NCBI GenBank assembly: GCA_035690885.1 | Contig: DASSKC010000091.1 | Coordinates: 1-20,876 of the forward strand | Direction of reading: 5' to 3' | Length of the DNA stretch: 20,876 bases | Source of the DNA: Oleiagrimonas sp035690885 | GTDB lineage: Bacteria > Pseudomonadota > Gammaproteobacteria > Xanthomonadales > Rhodanobacteraceae | Shown: one piece after another, positions 13,950 to 20,876 of the stretch | Position numbering within the stretch: position 1 is the first letter of the stretch | How the letters are laid out: each line of letters starts with the position of its first letter | The notes under the pieces: model-generated | What the model was told of the DNA's origin: nothing | The model's database searches: none | What the model saw: only the letters and a program-made list of their open reading frames with translations | Made by a program: the position numbers and the translations under genes

Positions 13950-15704
13950 GTGAATGACAGGGAATCGACATACCTCACCCACAAACGGATCAGCGCAGTA
14001 GTCATTCTTCTGCTGACGCTGATCTACCTGTGTCTGGAGCTCCCGTTCTCTGCCGACCTGCTGGACGCCGTGGGCGGTGTGGCCACGCTGCCGCAATTGC
14101 AACGTCTAGAAGTCAGTGGCCGACTGATTTCGGGCCTGGCGGTTGCGCTTCTTGTTTGGCAGTTTATGGTCATGCCATGGGCGCATCGCAGGGGTTGGAC
14201 GACAGCGAGGACCGTGGCGGCATGCGTCGTGGTCACATTCCCCGTGATGTTTGGCGTTTACTGTGCGGAAGGCATGTTGGTCGATCATCTGGCCGAGCAG
14301 GGAGGGAGCCGGGCACGTCAAACGGCATTTGCCACGGTCTTGTTCACGCAAGGCATCAAACAACACCGGATCGCCATCCGTGATTTGTCGCTGACGGATG
14401 ATGTGCGTGAGCGACCTGATGCCAAGGCCTTCATGGCCCTGTTGCCTCTGATGACCTCGGAAATGAGTGATATCCGGGAGCGGCTCATGCCCGTGGCGGA
14501 GGCTATCGTGCGGAACAGGCTTGTTGCCGACAGTGGAGGTGCGAACCAGTTCTTCAAGAAGACCTATGCCGCGGCGTTGCAGCCTGTCAAAACCAAGTAC
14601 CGGCAGTATCGAGCCGGCATGCAGGCCTATAACCGAGGTTACGACAAGTACAAGAAAGGCGTGGCGCGGTACCGTGCAGCCATCGCTTCAGCAAGCGCGC
14701 GCGGCGACAAGGAATACTGGAAATACCGCAAGTACCTTGAGCGCAAAACCCATTCCAAGGGCCCCATTTCCGCATGGCAGTGTCCCTTGATTCGGCGCCG
14801 CGTTGCACGCAAGTACGATATCAATCTGCCAAGTGACTGGAATTGCTGGGCGCGTGCCCCGTTTTCAAAAGCCGTCGCCGTACGTATTCGTGAACACGCT
14901 GACAAAAAGCTCGCCGCCGCACACCGCAAACTCAAGTCTGGCAGGCCGGCACACATCATCACGACATTTGACGCGTTCGTGCGCCAGCCGGCTGTTCAAA
15001 ATAAAATGCTGGCTGGCTGGCGAAACAGCTTGCAGTTTGACGTACCGCGTAGCGTGGCCACGGCAAACCAGACAGTGACGTCATGGAGCAAGCATGTGTA
15101 CCAACCATGGATTGATGCGCGTGCGCAGGCTATTGTCGCTCACCTTGTGGGTCACGTAAGCGATTTTGATCCGGGAGGTGCGTACTACGAACGCGGCAAA
15201 GCCGCGCGCAAACTGTTGTTGATTCCAGCCATGGCGCTGCTTTTTTCATTGCTGGGCGCGTTGACACACATCGTCAAGATCATTGTGGAAGCGAGCGTCG
15301 TCATATATCCACGCAGCGTCATGAACGTGCGCGCATTGTTCGATGGCGATCGGCGCGCGGTGGTTCCCAGGAAGTCGGCGTTGTTTTTGCGTCCCGGACT
15401 CTTTGTCGTCGGCATGATGTTGGTTGCCTGCCCGTTCTGGATATCCACACCGATCACACGATCGCCGGTGTTCAGGAGTATCGAGCAGGTCATGCACTCG
15501 GGCGACGGCAATGCAGACAAACAAGGAGCGGCTGTCGCCATTTTTTCCCGATGGACCATTCAGGCCGAGGCAATTGTGTATCCGGCAAACGCGCGCTTGC
15601 GCGATGCCATGGCCAGTGTGCATGACTTTGAGCGGGGCTGGTTGGTACAAACCATAGCGGATCACAGCAAGCCATTGTCTTCACCGTTCGGCACTCCACG
15701 ATAA
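13950..15704 (+). CDS. Membrane protein with a large periplasmic coiled-coil domain, 584 aa
   Basis: Three membrane helices (about 14-34, 59-77, 88-106) are followed by a ~310-residue soluble region, then two helices (about 421-445 and 480-502) and an ~80-residue tail. Basic loops at 78-87 and 450-475 place those on the inside, so the region 107-420 and the tail should be periplasmic. Within the soluble region, residues 210-248 form a heptad pattern whose core is mostly tyrosine (Tyr217, 220, 227, 231, 234, 241). Two cysteines at about 280-300 (WQCPL and WNCWA) may form a disulfide. I do not recognise the family. The ATG has only a weak ribosome site, and a perfect palindrome (CATGCGCGCATG, 13919-13930) lies 19 bases before it. 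Confidence 0.78.
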   Translation: MNDRESTYLTHKRISAVVILLLTLIYLCLELPFSADLLDAVGGVATLPQLQRLEVSGRLISGLAVALLVWQFMVMPWAHRRGWTTARTVAACVVVTFPVMFGVYCAEGMLVDHLAEQGGSRARQTAFATVLFTQGIKQHRIAIRDLSLTDDVRERPDAKAFMALLPLMTSEMSDIRERLMPVAEAIVRNRLVADSGGANQFFKKTYAAALQPVKTKYRQYRAGMQAYNRGYDKYKKGVARYRAAIASASARGDKEYWKYRKYLERKTHSKGPISAWQCPLIRRRVARKYDINLPSDWNCWARAPFSKAVAVRIREHADKKLAAAHRKLKSGRPAHIITTFDAFVRQPAVQNKMLAGWRNSLQFDVPRSVATANQTVTSWSKHVYQPWIDARAQAIVAHLVGHVSDFDPGGAYYERGKAARKLLLIPAMALLFSLLGALTHIVKIIVEASVVIYPRSVMNVRALFDGDRRAVVPRKSALFLRPGLFVVGMMLVACPFWISTPITRSPVFRSIEQVMHSGDGNADKQGAAVAIFSRWTIQAEAIVYPANARLRDAMASVHDFERGWLVQTIADHSKPLSSPFGTPR

Positions 15705-15741
15705 ACGACGCCTTGCGATAGAGAGCGGGAAGTGAATGCAA

Positions 15742-15771
15742 TTGGATTGGTAGCTAGCTAAAAAATAAAGT
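15742..15771 (+). promoter_or_regulatory. Weak promoter candidate upstream of the zinc-cluster membrane protein
   Basis: In an AT-rich patch, TTGGAT (15742-15747) and TAAAGT (15766-15771) are 18 bases apart, and the perfect palindrome TAGCTAGCTA (15751-15760) lies between them. Such a site could let the last two genes of the cluster be expressed or repressed separately. Neither hexamer is a strong match. Confidence 0.3.
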
Positions 15772-15829
15772 AAATACATCGACGTGCAGCGATGGCGGCA
15801 AGGCGATGCGATTATGGAGGGTTTGACAA

Positions 15830-17752
15830 GTGGTCGCTATATCCGAAGTCAATGAAGGGAAGGAGGGCGAGATTGTGCCGCCGCCAGAATCCGACGAGTG
15901 GTCACTTTTCATGGTCGGCGACCTTCTTGCCGTGCTTGATGACAATCATGTTCGATCGGACGAATGCCAGATTGGTTCGTTGCGGCATGCCTCGTATGAT
16001 TTCGACATCAGTGTTGCGTGGGAATTTGCATTCGAGAGTGAATCGTCCAAGCGCTACGGGCGCGCTCCGAGGTCATGCAAGCACACGTTCCATGACGAAG
16101 CGGATCTTGATCACTATATAAACGAGATAAGAAGGGACGCGTTCCGCAATCGGGATATTGGTCGGTTTTTCATGCGGGAGCTCGATAAGCGTGGCGCTTC
16201 CGGAATAGGACAAGGTGGCTCACAAAGGGTAAAAAGCTATGACGAGTGTGCTCTGGAGCAGCGTTGTAGCTATTGTCACGGTTCGGGGCAACATTCGTGT
16301 TCGAACACCGGCTGCACAAATGGACGTCGCCGGTGCATTGTTTGCAATGGTAGTGGTCATCGCAGCGTATGGAGAAGTCGGACCGATTACGTTGCTGGCG
16401 TGACAGTCCATCAAAGCGGCTATGAAACACGCGATTGCATAAGTTGTTTTGGCCGCGGATCTGTGCAATGTATGGTATGTCACGGAACCGGAGCTGAGCG
16501 GTGTTCGCATTGCCGTCAAAAGGGGTATGTTACCAAGATCGTTAGTTCGCAGGTGATGGCGCGATCGCATGCCGGCATACGAGTACAAGTTGGCCCGGCG
16601 AGTGACAAAATCGAGACGTTCCTGAAAACGGAACACCCGAACGACATTGCCAAAGCTATTCCGTCACTCGTGCTTGAAGATCTGACATGCGATGACGGGG
16701 GGCGTGTCACTGCACGTTATCGTGGCAAGGCCAGCCTGGCACAGCAGGACGTGACGCTGCATGATTGGCAATGGACCCTTTCGTCCATGGGAACGGATGC
16801 GTACGTATTTTCCAAGCCCTCCGTGTTCGACGACTTGCTCGCCTCGGAGTTGGCGGCGATACGTCGTCGACGCGACAAGAAAGGCGATTTTCGTGTGACG
16901 AGGGGTATGGCCTTGCGTATTTTTCGAGAGTATCGAAACATTCCCGCACTCAAGCGCGCCATGCATGACCTTGCCTTTGCGAAAACAGATGGAGAGGCGT
17001 TTCATCAAGACCGAGTCAAGCGGGCGGCTCAAGGCTATATTTCCGACGCCGCAACCGCGGATCTGACTGATGCCATCGTCGCAATTTTGCCCAAGCTGTC
17101 CGCACACCGTTCAATGGCAGTCTGGCTTCTTATCATGGGTGTGCTGGGTATTGTGGCGTTCCGGTTCGCAGCGGCAATGGTTCCTGTCAGTGCTGCCTGG
17201 GACACCATATCGCCCGGCGATGCGGGTGCGCTGGTTGCGCAGGGAGTTGTGCTGGCAATGGGCTCGTGCATTGCCGTCTTGCTTGCGACGCCGCTCGCTT
17301 TGCTGTTGAGCAGGATCATCAGCAAGGCTCAAAGTTTGCGCCTGCCCAAGCACTATCGGGAGAAAAAGCGGCGCAGCTGGAAGCCTGCTGGACGATTCGT
17401 GTTGGTCATGCCGCTGGTGGTGGCGCTTGGCATTTCTTACAGCCTGTCGGCGGGTCGATTCCACCTTCCGCCGATTCAGTCAGCCTTGTACGAGGCGCTT
17501 CCTGAATTGATGGCTTTCAATACGGGTCCAGCGACACCCGAACGGGATTTCGTGGACGACTCCATTGATCGTTCCACGGTATATCGTCGGATCCAGACTT
17601 ACCTCAATGGACATGGCTATGCGGTGGGCGCGGTGGACGGCATTGCCGGCAAGCGGACGCGGGCACAGCTTCGTGCCTATCTGCACGATCATGGCCTCAG
17701 CGAGAGCCTGTCCCCGGATCAAATCGCAAGATACATGCAAGAGAACCCATGA
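15830..17752 (+). CDS. Membrane protein with cytoplasmic DnaJ-like zinc clusters and periplasmic peptidoglycan-binding domain, 640 aa
   Basis: The GTG start follows GGAGG at nine bases. Residues 146-228 hold repeated CxxC pairs with the DnaJ-type CxxCxGxG spacing: Cys146/149, 169/172, 203/206, 214/217 and 225/228, plus Cys157 and Cys162. That is more than the four pairs of DnaJ, and no J-domain is present. After a ~190-residue soluble part come three membrane helices (about 429-450, 464-490, 521-540). The very basic loop at 493-518 puts the N-terminus in the cytoplasm and the C-terminus in the periplasm. Residues ~580-620 match peptidoglycan-binding domain 1 (IQTYLNGHGYAVGAVDGIAG, then KRTRAQLRAYL). 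The protein may link the cell wall to a cytoplasmic zinc-bound platform. J-domain-independent zinc clusters can bind unfolded protein, but the function here is unknown. Confidence 0.85.
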   Translation: MVAISEVNEGKEGEIVPPPESDEWSLFMVGDLLAVLDDNHVRSDECQIGSLRHASYDFDISVAWEFAFESESSKRYGRAPRSCKHTFHDEADLDHYINEIRRDAFRNRDIGRFFMRELDKRGASGIGQGGSQRVKSYDECALEQRCSYCHGSGQHSCSNTGCTNGRRRCIVCNGSGHRSVWRSRTDYVAGVTVHQSGYETRDCISCFGRGSVQCMVCHGTGAERCSHCRQKGYVTKIVSSQVMARSHAGIRVQVGPASDKIETFLKTEHPNDIAKAIPSLVLEDLTCDDGGRVTARYRGKASLAQQDVTLHDWQWTLSSMGTDAYVFSKPSVFDDLLASELAAIRRRRDKKGDFRVTRGMALRIFREYRNIPALKRAMHDLAFAKTDGEAFHQDRVKRAAQGYISDAATADLTDAIVAILPKLSAHRSMAVWLLIMGVLGIVAFRFAAAMVPVSAAWDTISPGDAGALVAQGVVLAMGSCIAVLLATPLALLLSRIISKAQSLRLPKHYREKKRRSWKPAGRFVLVMPLVVALGISYSLSAGRFHLPPIQSALYEALPELMAFNTGPATPERDFVDDSIDRSTVYRRIQTYLNGHGYAVGAVDGIAGKRTRAQLRAYLHDHGLSESLSPDQIARYMQENP

Positions 17753-17759
17753 TTCACTT

Positions 17760-18155
17760 ATGAACCCCGAATTGGCAAAATCCATCCACGAGAGGCATTC
17801 GCGCATTTTTCGCGATCCCGACGACTCGCCAGCCGATCCACCGAGATACTGCAGTCTGTATTGCGGCGACGGCTGGTACACGCTCATTGACGTTTTGTGT
17901 GAGGAGTTGCAGCGCCTGACCGATCGCCAAGGCGCGCCGCAGGCAGTGTTGACGGACGTCAAGGAAAAGTATGGTTCGCTGAGCTTCCATGTCCGCAACA
18001 CATCGAATGAACAAGACGCGATGATTGACCTTGTCGAAACATTGTCCATGCGCATCTGTGAGGTGTGCGGGGCACCCGGCGTCATGGATGAGCGGCCCGG
18101 AGTGTGGGTGACCGTGCGTTGTGATGCACACCGCAAAAATGCTCAGCAAAGCTGA
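17760..18155 (+). CDS. Small Cys-containing protein of the CGDGWY...CEVCG type, 131 aa
   Basis: The protein has the order of conserved blocks I associate with an uncharacterised family found in bacterial and phage genomes: YCGDGWYTLIDVLCEEL (residues 37-55), VKEKYGSLSFHV, then a helix ending in ICEVCGAPG and a final VRCDAH. The CxxC and the later Cys/His suggest one bound metal ion. It has no signal peptide and is predicted cytosolic. The ATG at 17760 is seven bases after the previous stop, so translational coupling is likely; its own ribosome site is weak. It is the last gene before the right border of the accessory block. The family link is from memory of the motif and needs a profile search to confirm. 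Confidence 0.72.
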   Translation: MNPELAKSIHERHSRIFRDPDDSPADPPRYCSLYCGDGWYTLIDVLCEELQRLTDRQGAPQAVLTDVKEKYGSLSFHVRNTSNEQDAMIDLVETLSMRICEVCGAPGVMDERPGVWVTVRCDAHRKNAQQS

Positions 18156-18174
18156 CCGTGCACGATGGCACGGT
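18155..18174. terminator. Hairpin at the end of the accessory cluster
   Basis: ACCGTGC (18155-18161) pairs with GCACGGT (18168-18174) around a six-base loop, overlapping the last base of the stop codon. It lies between convergent genes, where a bidirectional terminator is expected. No T-run follows on either strand, so an intrinsic terminator is uncertain. Confidence 0.35.
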
Positions 18175-18203
18175 GCGGAACGTCTCTTGGAGTGGAATAG
18201 TCC

Positions 18204-18257
18204 TTACGTGTCGGCCAAGGAAGGGTCGTCGAGCAGCTCGATCCAGTGGTGGACCGG
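18204..18257 (-). repeat. Right copy of the glcF 3'-end direct repeat
   Basis: This segment is the 3' end of the intact glcF and matches 7073-7126 at 48 of 54 bases in the same orientation. The pair encloses about 11 kb of accessory genes. It may be one arm of an integration or recombination event; which copy is native cannot be told from this window. Confidence 0.85.
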
Positions 18258-19430
18258 TGCTTCGGCTTCGCTGCCCAGGTGCATCTGGCAGCCGATGTTG
18301 GCGGTGACGATGACGGCCGGGTGGCCGGCTTGCAGGGCGTCGAGTTTGTTGTGCAGCAATGGCGCGGACAGCTTCTTTTGCAGCAATGAATAGGTTCCGG
18401 CCGAGCCGCAGCACAGGTGTTTGTCGCGCACCGGGGTGAGTTCGAAGCCGGCATCGGTCAGTACACGTTCGGCGAAACCGACGACCTTCTGGCCGTGCTG
18501 CAGGGTGCATGGCGGGTGCCAGGCGATGCGGCGGTCGTGGCCGATGCCGGCCAATGATTGTCGGTCTTCGCGTGCCAGCACTTCACTCAAATCCAGCGTG
18601 AGCTCGGATACGCGTGCGGCCTTGTCAGCGTAGTCCGAATCGTTGCGCAGCAGGTGGCCGTACTCGCGCACGGTGACGCCACAGCCGCTGGCGGTCATGA
18701 CCAGTGCTTCGGCGCCGGCTTCGATATGTGGCCACCAGGCGTCGATGTTGCGGCGCATGTAGCCGAAGGCTTCTTCGTCGGCGCTGAGGTGGTGGCTGAT
18801 GGCGCCGCAGCAGCCGGCGCCGTGCGGTTGCACCAGTTCGATGCCAAGGCGGGCCAGCACGCGCGCGGTGGCGGCGTTGGTGGCCGGGGTGGCGACCGAT
18901 TGCACGCAGCCGTCCAGCGCCAGCATCTTGCGTGGCAGGCCGGTGCTGTCTGGCCACGTGGTTGCCGCGCTGCGCGGTGGTGTTTTGCACATGCCGCCGG
19001 ACCAGCTGGCGGGGGCCAGGCGGCCCAAGCGGTACAGCAGGCCGAAACGTTTCGGGTGCGGGACGATGGCGCGCAAGACACGCCGCATCGCGCGTTCGCG
19101 CCAGGGACGTTCGACGGCTTCATCGACGGCAGCGCGACCGATGTCGACCAGGCGTCCGTATTGCACGCCGGACGGGCAGGTGGTTTCGCAGGCGCGGCAG
19201 GTCAGGCAGCGGTCCAGGTGTTGCTGGGTCTTGCGTGTCGGTCCCTCGCCTTCGAGCACCATTTTCATCAGGTAGATGCGCCCGCGCGGGCCGTCCAGTT
19301 CGTCGCCGAGCAGCTGGTAGGTCGGACAGGTGGCCGTGCAAAAGCCGCAGTGCACGCAGGCGCGCAGGATGGCTTCGGCTTCCTGGCCGGAGTCGGTGTC
19401 CTTGAACTTGTCGGCGAGCGTGGTCTGCAT
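18204..19430 (-). CDS. glcF: Glycolate oxidase iron-sulfur subunit GlcF, 408 aa
   Basis: Two ferredoxin-type motifs bind [4Fe-4S] clusters: Cys25/28/31/35-Pro (CVHCGFCTATCP) and Cys75/78/81/85-Pro (CLTCRACETTCP). Two CCG-type regions follow (GAGCCGAISHHL and KHLCCGSAGTYSLL), each part of a cysteine-rich domain of the GlcF/HdrB kind. The length is normal. With GlcD and GlcE it forms the membrane-associated enzyme that oxidises glycolate to glyoxylate and passes electrons to the respiratory chain. The ATG at 19430 lies 30 bases after glcE without a clear Shine-Dalgarno, so coupling to glcE is likely. The last 18 codons (18204-18257) are duplicated, with synonymous changes, at 7073-7126. This copy is intact. 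Confidence 0.97.
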   Translation of the reverse strand: MQTTLADKFKDTDSGQEAEAILRACVHCGFCTATCPTYQLLGDELDGPRGRIYLMKMVLEGEGPTRKTQQHLDRCLTCRACETTCPSGVQYGRLVDIGRAAVDEAVERPWRERAMRRVLRAIVPHPKRFGLLYRLGRLAPASWSGGMCKTPPRSAATTWPDSTGLPRKMLALDGCVQSVATPATNAATARVLARLGIELVQPHGAGCCGAISHHLSADEEAFGYMRRNIDAWWPHIEAGAEALVMTASGCGVTVREYGHLLRNDSDYADKAARVSELTLDLSEVLAREDRQSLAGIGHDRRIAWHPPCTLQHGQKVVGFAERVLTDAGFELTPVRDKHLCCGSAGTYSLLQKKLSAPLLHNKLDALQAGHPAVIVTANIGCQMHLGSEAEAPVHHWIELLDDPSLADT

Positions 19431-19460
19431 GGGAATGTCGGGTAATGCGTGTGGGTCGGA

Positions 19461-20525
19461 TCAGAAGCCGGCGTACATGCGCCCGCGGTTGAGGATGTGC
19501 TCGGGGTCCATCGCCGTCTTGATGCGTTGGTGCAACTGGAGCAGTGGCGCGGGCAACGGGTGGTACGGGTCGATGCGGCGTTCGCTGCCGCGGAACAGCA
19601 TCGCATGGCCGCCGCATTCGGCCGCCGCGGAGCGGATCTCGTCGGCTGCCGCGTCGGTCTTCAGCCAGCGCAACGCGCCGCCCCATTCGATCAATGTGTC
19701 GCCGGACAGGTTGATACGCGGGGCGGGCGCGACCGAGACGCGCCACAGCGGGTCGGCGTCGGCAAAGAACGGGTGTTGCTGTTCGCGCACGTCGCGCCAG
19801 AACGCATCGGCCTCGTCGAGTGCGTCGCCACCGATGATCGAGCGCGCCTTGGCCAGGGCGCTGCGGGTGCCGGACAGGCGTACGTACAACCGGTCATCGG
19901 CGATGCACGAGGCGGAAATCGGCAGTGGTTGGGCGGCCCAGCGACACAGTTTTTCGATGCCGGCATCGGCGTTCGATGCCTGCGCCAAGGTGACGGTTTC
20001 GCGTGTGCGCGGCAGCACCTTCAGGCTGACATCGAGAATGACGCCGAGCGTGCCCATGGCGCCGGTGACCAGGCGCGAGACATCGTAGCCGGCGACGTTC
20101 TTCATTACCTCGCCGCCAAAGCGCAGGATCTCGCCTCGACCGTTGACCAGATGCACGCCGAGCACGAAGTCGCGCGCGGGGCCGGCATACGCGCGGCGTG
20201 GGCCGGACAGGTTGGCCGCGATGGTGCCGCCGAGTGTGGCCGCGGCACCAAAATGCGGTGGCTCGAACGCGAACATCTGGTGATGCTCGGCGAGCAGCGT
20301 TTCCAGGTCCGCCAGCGGTGTGCCCGCGCGTGCGGTGATGACCAGTTCTTCAGGGTGGTAGTCGACGACACCGCGATGAGCGCCGACGGCCAACGGTTCG
20401 CCTTCGGGCTCGCGGCCGAGGAAATGCTTGCTGTCGCCACCGGTTATGGCCAGCGGCGTATGCCGGTCTGCGGCATCGCGTACGCGTGCGGCAATCTCGT
20501 CGCTCAAATCGGCTGAAGTACTCAA
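19461..20525 (-). CDS. glcE: Glycolate oxidase FAD-binding subunit GlcE, 354 aa
   Basis: The PCMH-type FAD domain is easy to follow: TGGDSKHFLGR (about 28-38), VVDYHPEELVITARAGTPLA, then GAAATLGGTIAANLSGPRR and VMKNVAGYDVSRLVTGAMG with TLGVI. The length fits GlcE, which is a shortened relative of GlcD lacking much of the C-terminal domain. The start is a TTG at 20525 that overlaps the glcD stop as TTGA, with GGAA five bases upstream; no ATG or GTG lies near. This fits translational coupling in a glcD-glcE-glcF operon read leftward. The last codons (RMYAGF) close 30 bases before glcF. Confidence 0.95.
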   Translation of the reverse strand: MSTSADLSDEIAARVRDAADRHTPLAITGGDSKHFLGREPEGEPLAVGAHRGVVDYHPEELVITARAGTPLADLETLLAEHHQMFAFEPPHFGAAATLGGTIAANLSGPRRAYAGPARDFVLGVHLVNGRGEILRFGGEVMKNVAGYDVSRLVTGAMGTLGVILDVSLKVLPRTRETVTLAQASNADAGIEKLCRWAAQPLPISASCIADDRLYVRLSGTRSALAKARSIIGGDALDEADAFWRDVREQQHPFFADADPLWRVSVAPAPRINLSGDTLIEWGGALRWLKTDAAADEIRSAAAECGGHAMLFRGSERRIDPYHPLPAPLLQLHQRIKTAMDPEHILNRGRMYAGF

Positions 20526-20876
20526 AATCGTTCCAGTTCCGGAAACGGCAGATCACCGCCATGCACATGCAGGCCGCCATACTCGGCGCAGCGTTTGAGC
20601 TGCGGCACGGCCTTGCCGGGATTGAGCAGGCGCTGGGGGTCGAACGCTTCCTTGATGGCGTGGAATTGCGTCAGCTCGGCGGCGGCAAACTGGTCGCACA
20701 TCTGGTTGATCTTTTCCACGCCGACGCCGTGCTCGCCGGTGATGGTGCCGCCGACCTCGACGCACAAGCGGAGGATGTCGCCACCGAGCGCCTCGGCGCG
20801 TTCCAGCTCGCCCGGCGAGCCGGCGTCGTACAGGATCATCGGATGCAGGTTGCCGTCGCCGGCATGGAACACGTTG
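20522..20876 (-). CDS. glcD: Glycolate oxidase subunit GlcD, C-terminal 117 residues, truncated by the window edge
   Basis: Only the C-terminus is inside the window. It shows HAGDGNLHPMILYD and GTITGEHGVGVEKINQM, the conserved C-terminal motifs of GlcD/D-lactate-dehydrogenase-type FAD oxidases (flavin- and substrate-binding histidines), and the closing FDPQRLLNPGKAVP. This is the catalytic flavoprotein of glycolate oxidase. The stop overlaps the glcE TTG start (TTGA). After the usual family end there is an extra tail (QLKRCAEYGGLHVHGGDLPF, then PELERF), seen in some lineages. The FAD-binding N-terminal domain and promoter lie beyond the right edge. Confidence 0.95.
   Translation of the reverse strand, partial: NVFHAGDGNLHPMILYDAGSPGELERAEALGGDILRLCVEVGGTITGEHGVGVEKINQMCDQFAAAELTQFHAIKEAFDPQRLLNPGKAVPQLKRCAEYGGLHVHGGDLPFPELERF

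Noticed and set aside
7127..18203. Integrative element with its own integrase
   Set aside because: No integrase, recombinase, transposase or mobilisation gene was found between the repeats; only the duplicated gene end supports insertion.
18558..19445. 295-codon plus-strand frame over glcF
   Set aside because: Gly/Ala/Val-rich shadow of a gene with two complete iron-sulfur motifs.
1..20876. tRNA, rRNA or CRISPR array
   Set aside because: No cloverleaf-like sequence, ribosomal RNA signature or regularly spaced repeat was seen on reading through the window.

Overview
The window is GC-rich and reads like a chromosome segment of a Xanthomonadales gammaproteobacterium, probably close to Rhodanobacteraceae. 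This placement rests on the secreted S9 peptidase pair, the TPR-sulfotransferase, the glcDEF order and the general codon style; I ran no database search. No tRNA, rRNA, CRISPR array, transposase or integrase is visible.

Layout. (a) 1-5618: two divergently transcribed secreted serine peptidases of family S9 (a prolyl-oligopeptidase-type enzyme leaving the window on the left, and a complete DPP-IV/acylaminoacyl-peptidase type), followed by a TPR-sulfotransferase. (b) 5667-6870, minus strand: a two-gene toxin-antitoxin-like pair (XRE/HTH regulator and AbiEii-type nucleotidyltransferase) behind an AT-rich control region. (c) 6871-7606: no intact gene, but a 74-bp inverted repeat element and a 54-bp remnant of the 3' end of a glcF gene. 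(d) 7607-18155: an accessory block of eleven mostly uncharacterised genes. (e) 18204-20876, minus strand: the glycolate oxidase genes glcD (partial), glcE and glcF.

The main observation is the boundary of block (d). The last 18 codons of the intact glcF (18204-18257) recur in the same orientation at 7073-7126. The encoded 17 residues are identical, and every sense difference is synonymous. About 11 kb therefore lies between two diverged copies of one gene end, as expected if the block was inserted at, or recombined into, the 3' end of glcF.

The cargo looks like an envelope-directed module. An ECF-like sigma factor and a membrane anti-sigma factor (overlapping GTGA start/stop) diverge from an exported caspase-like peptidase with Sel1 repeats, and a shared, symmetric -10 sequence lies between them. 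Downstream on the plus strand come a BamE/SmpA-like secreted protein, a small membrane protein, a small secreted two-cysteine protein, a lipoprotein, a membrane protein with a large periplasmic coiled-coil domain, a membrane protein joining a cytoplasmic DnaJ-like zinc-cluster region to a periplasmic peptidoglycan-binding domain, and a small Cys-containing cytosolic protein. A membrane protein with an OB/cold-shock-like N-terminus sits at the left edge. Nearly all products carry a signal peptide, lipobox or membrane segments, so the block is a candidate for a regulated, protease-containing cell-envelope system. That function is inferred from architecture and gene order only.
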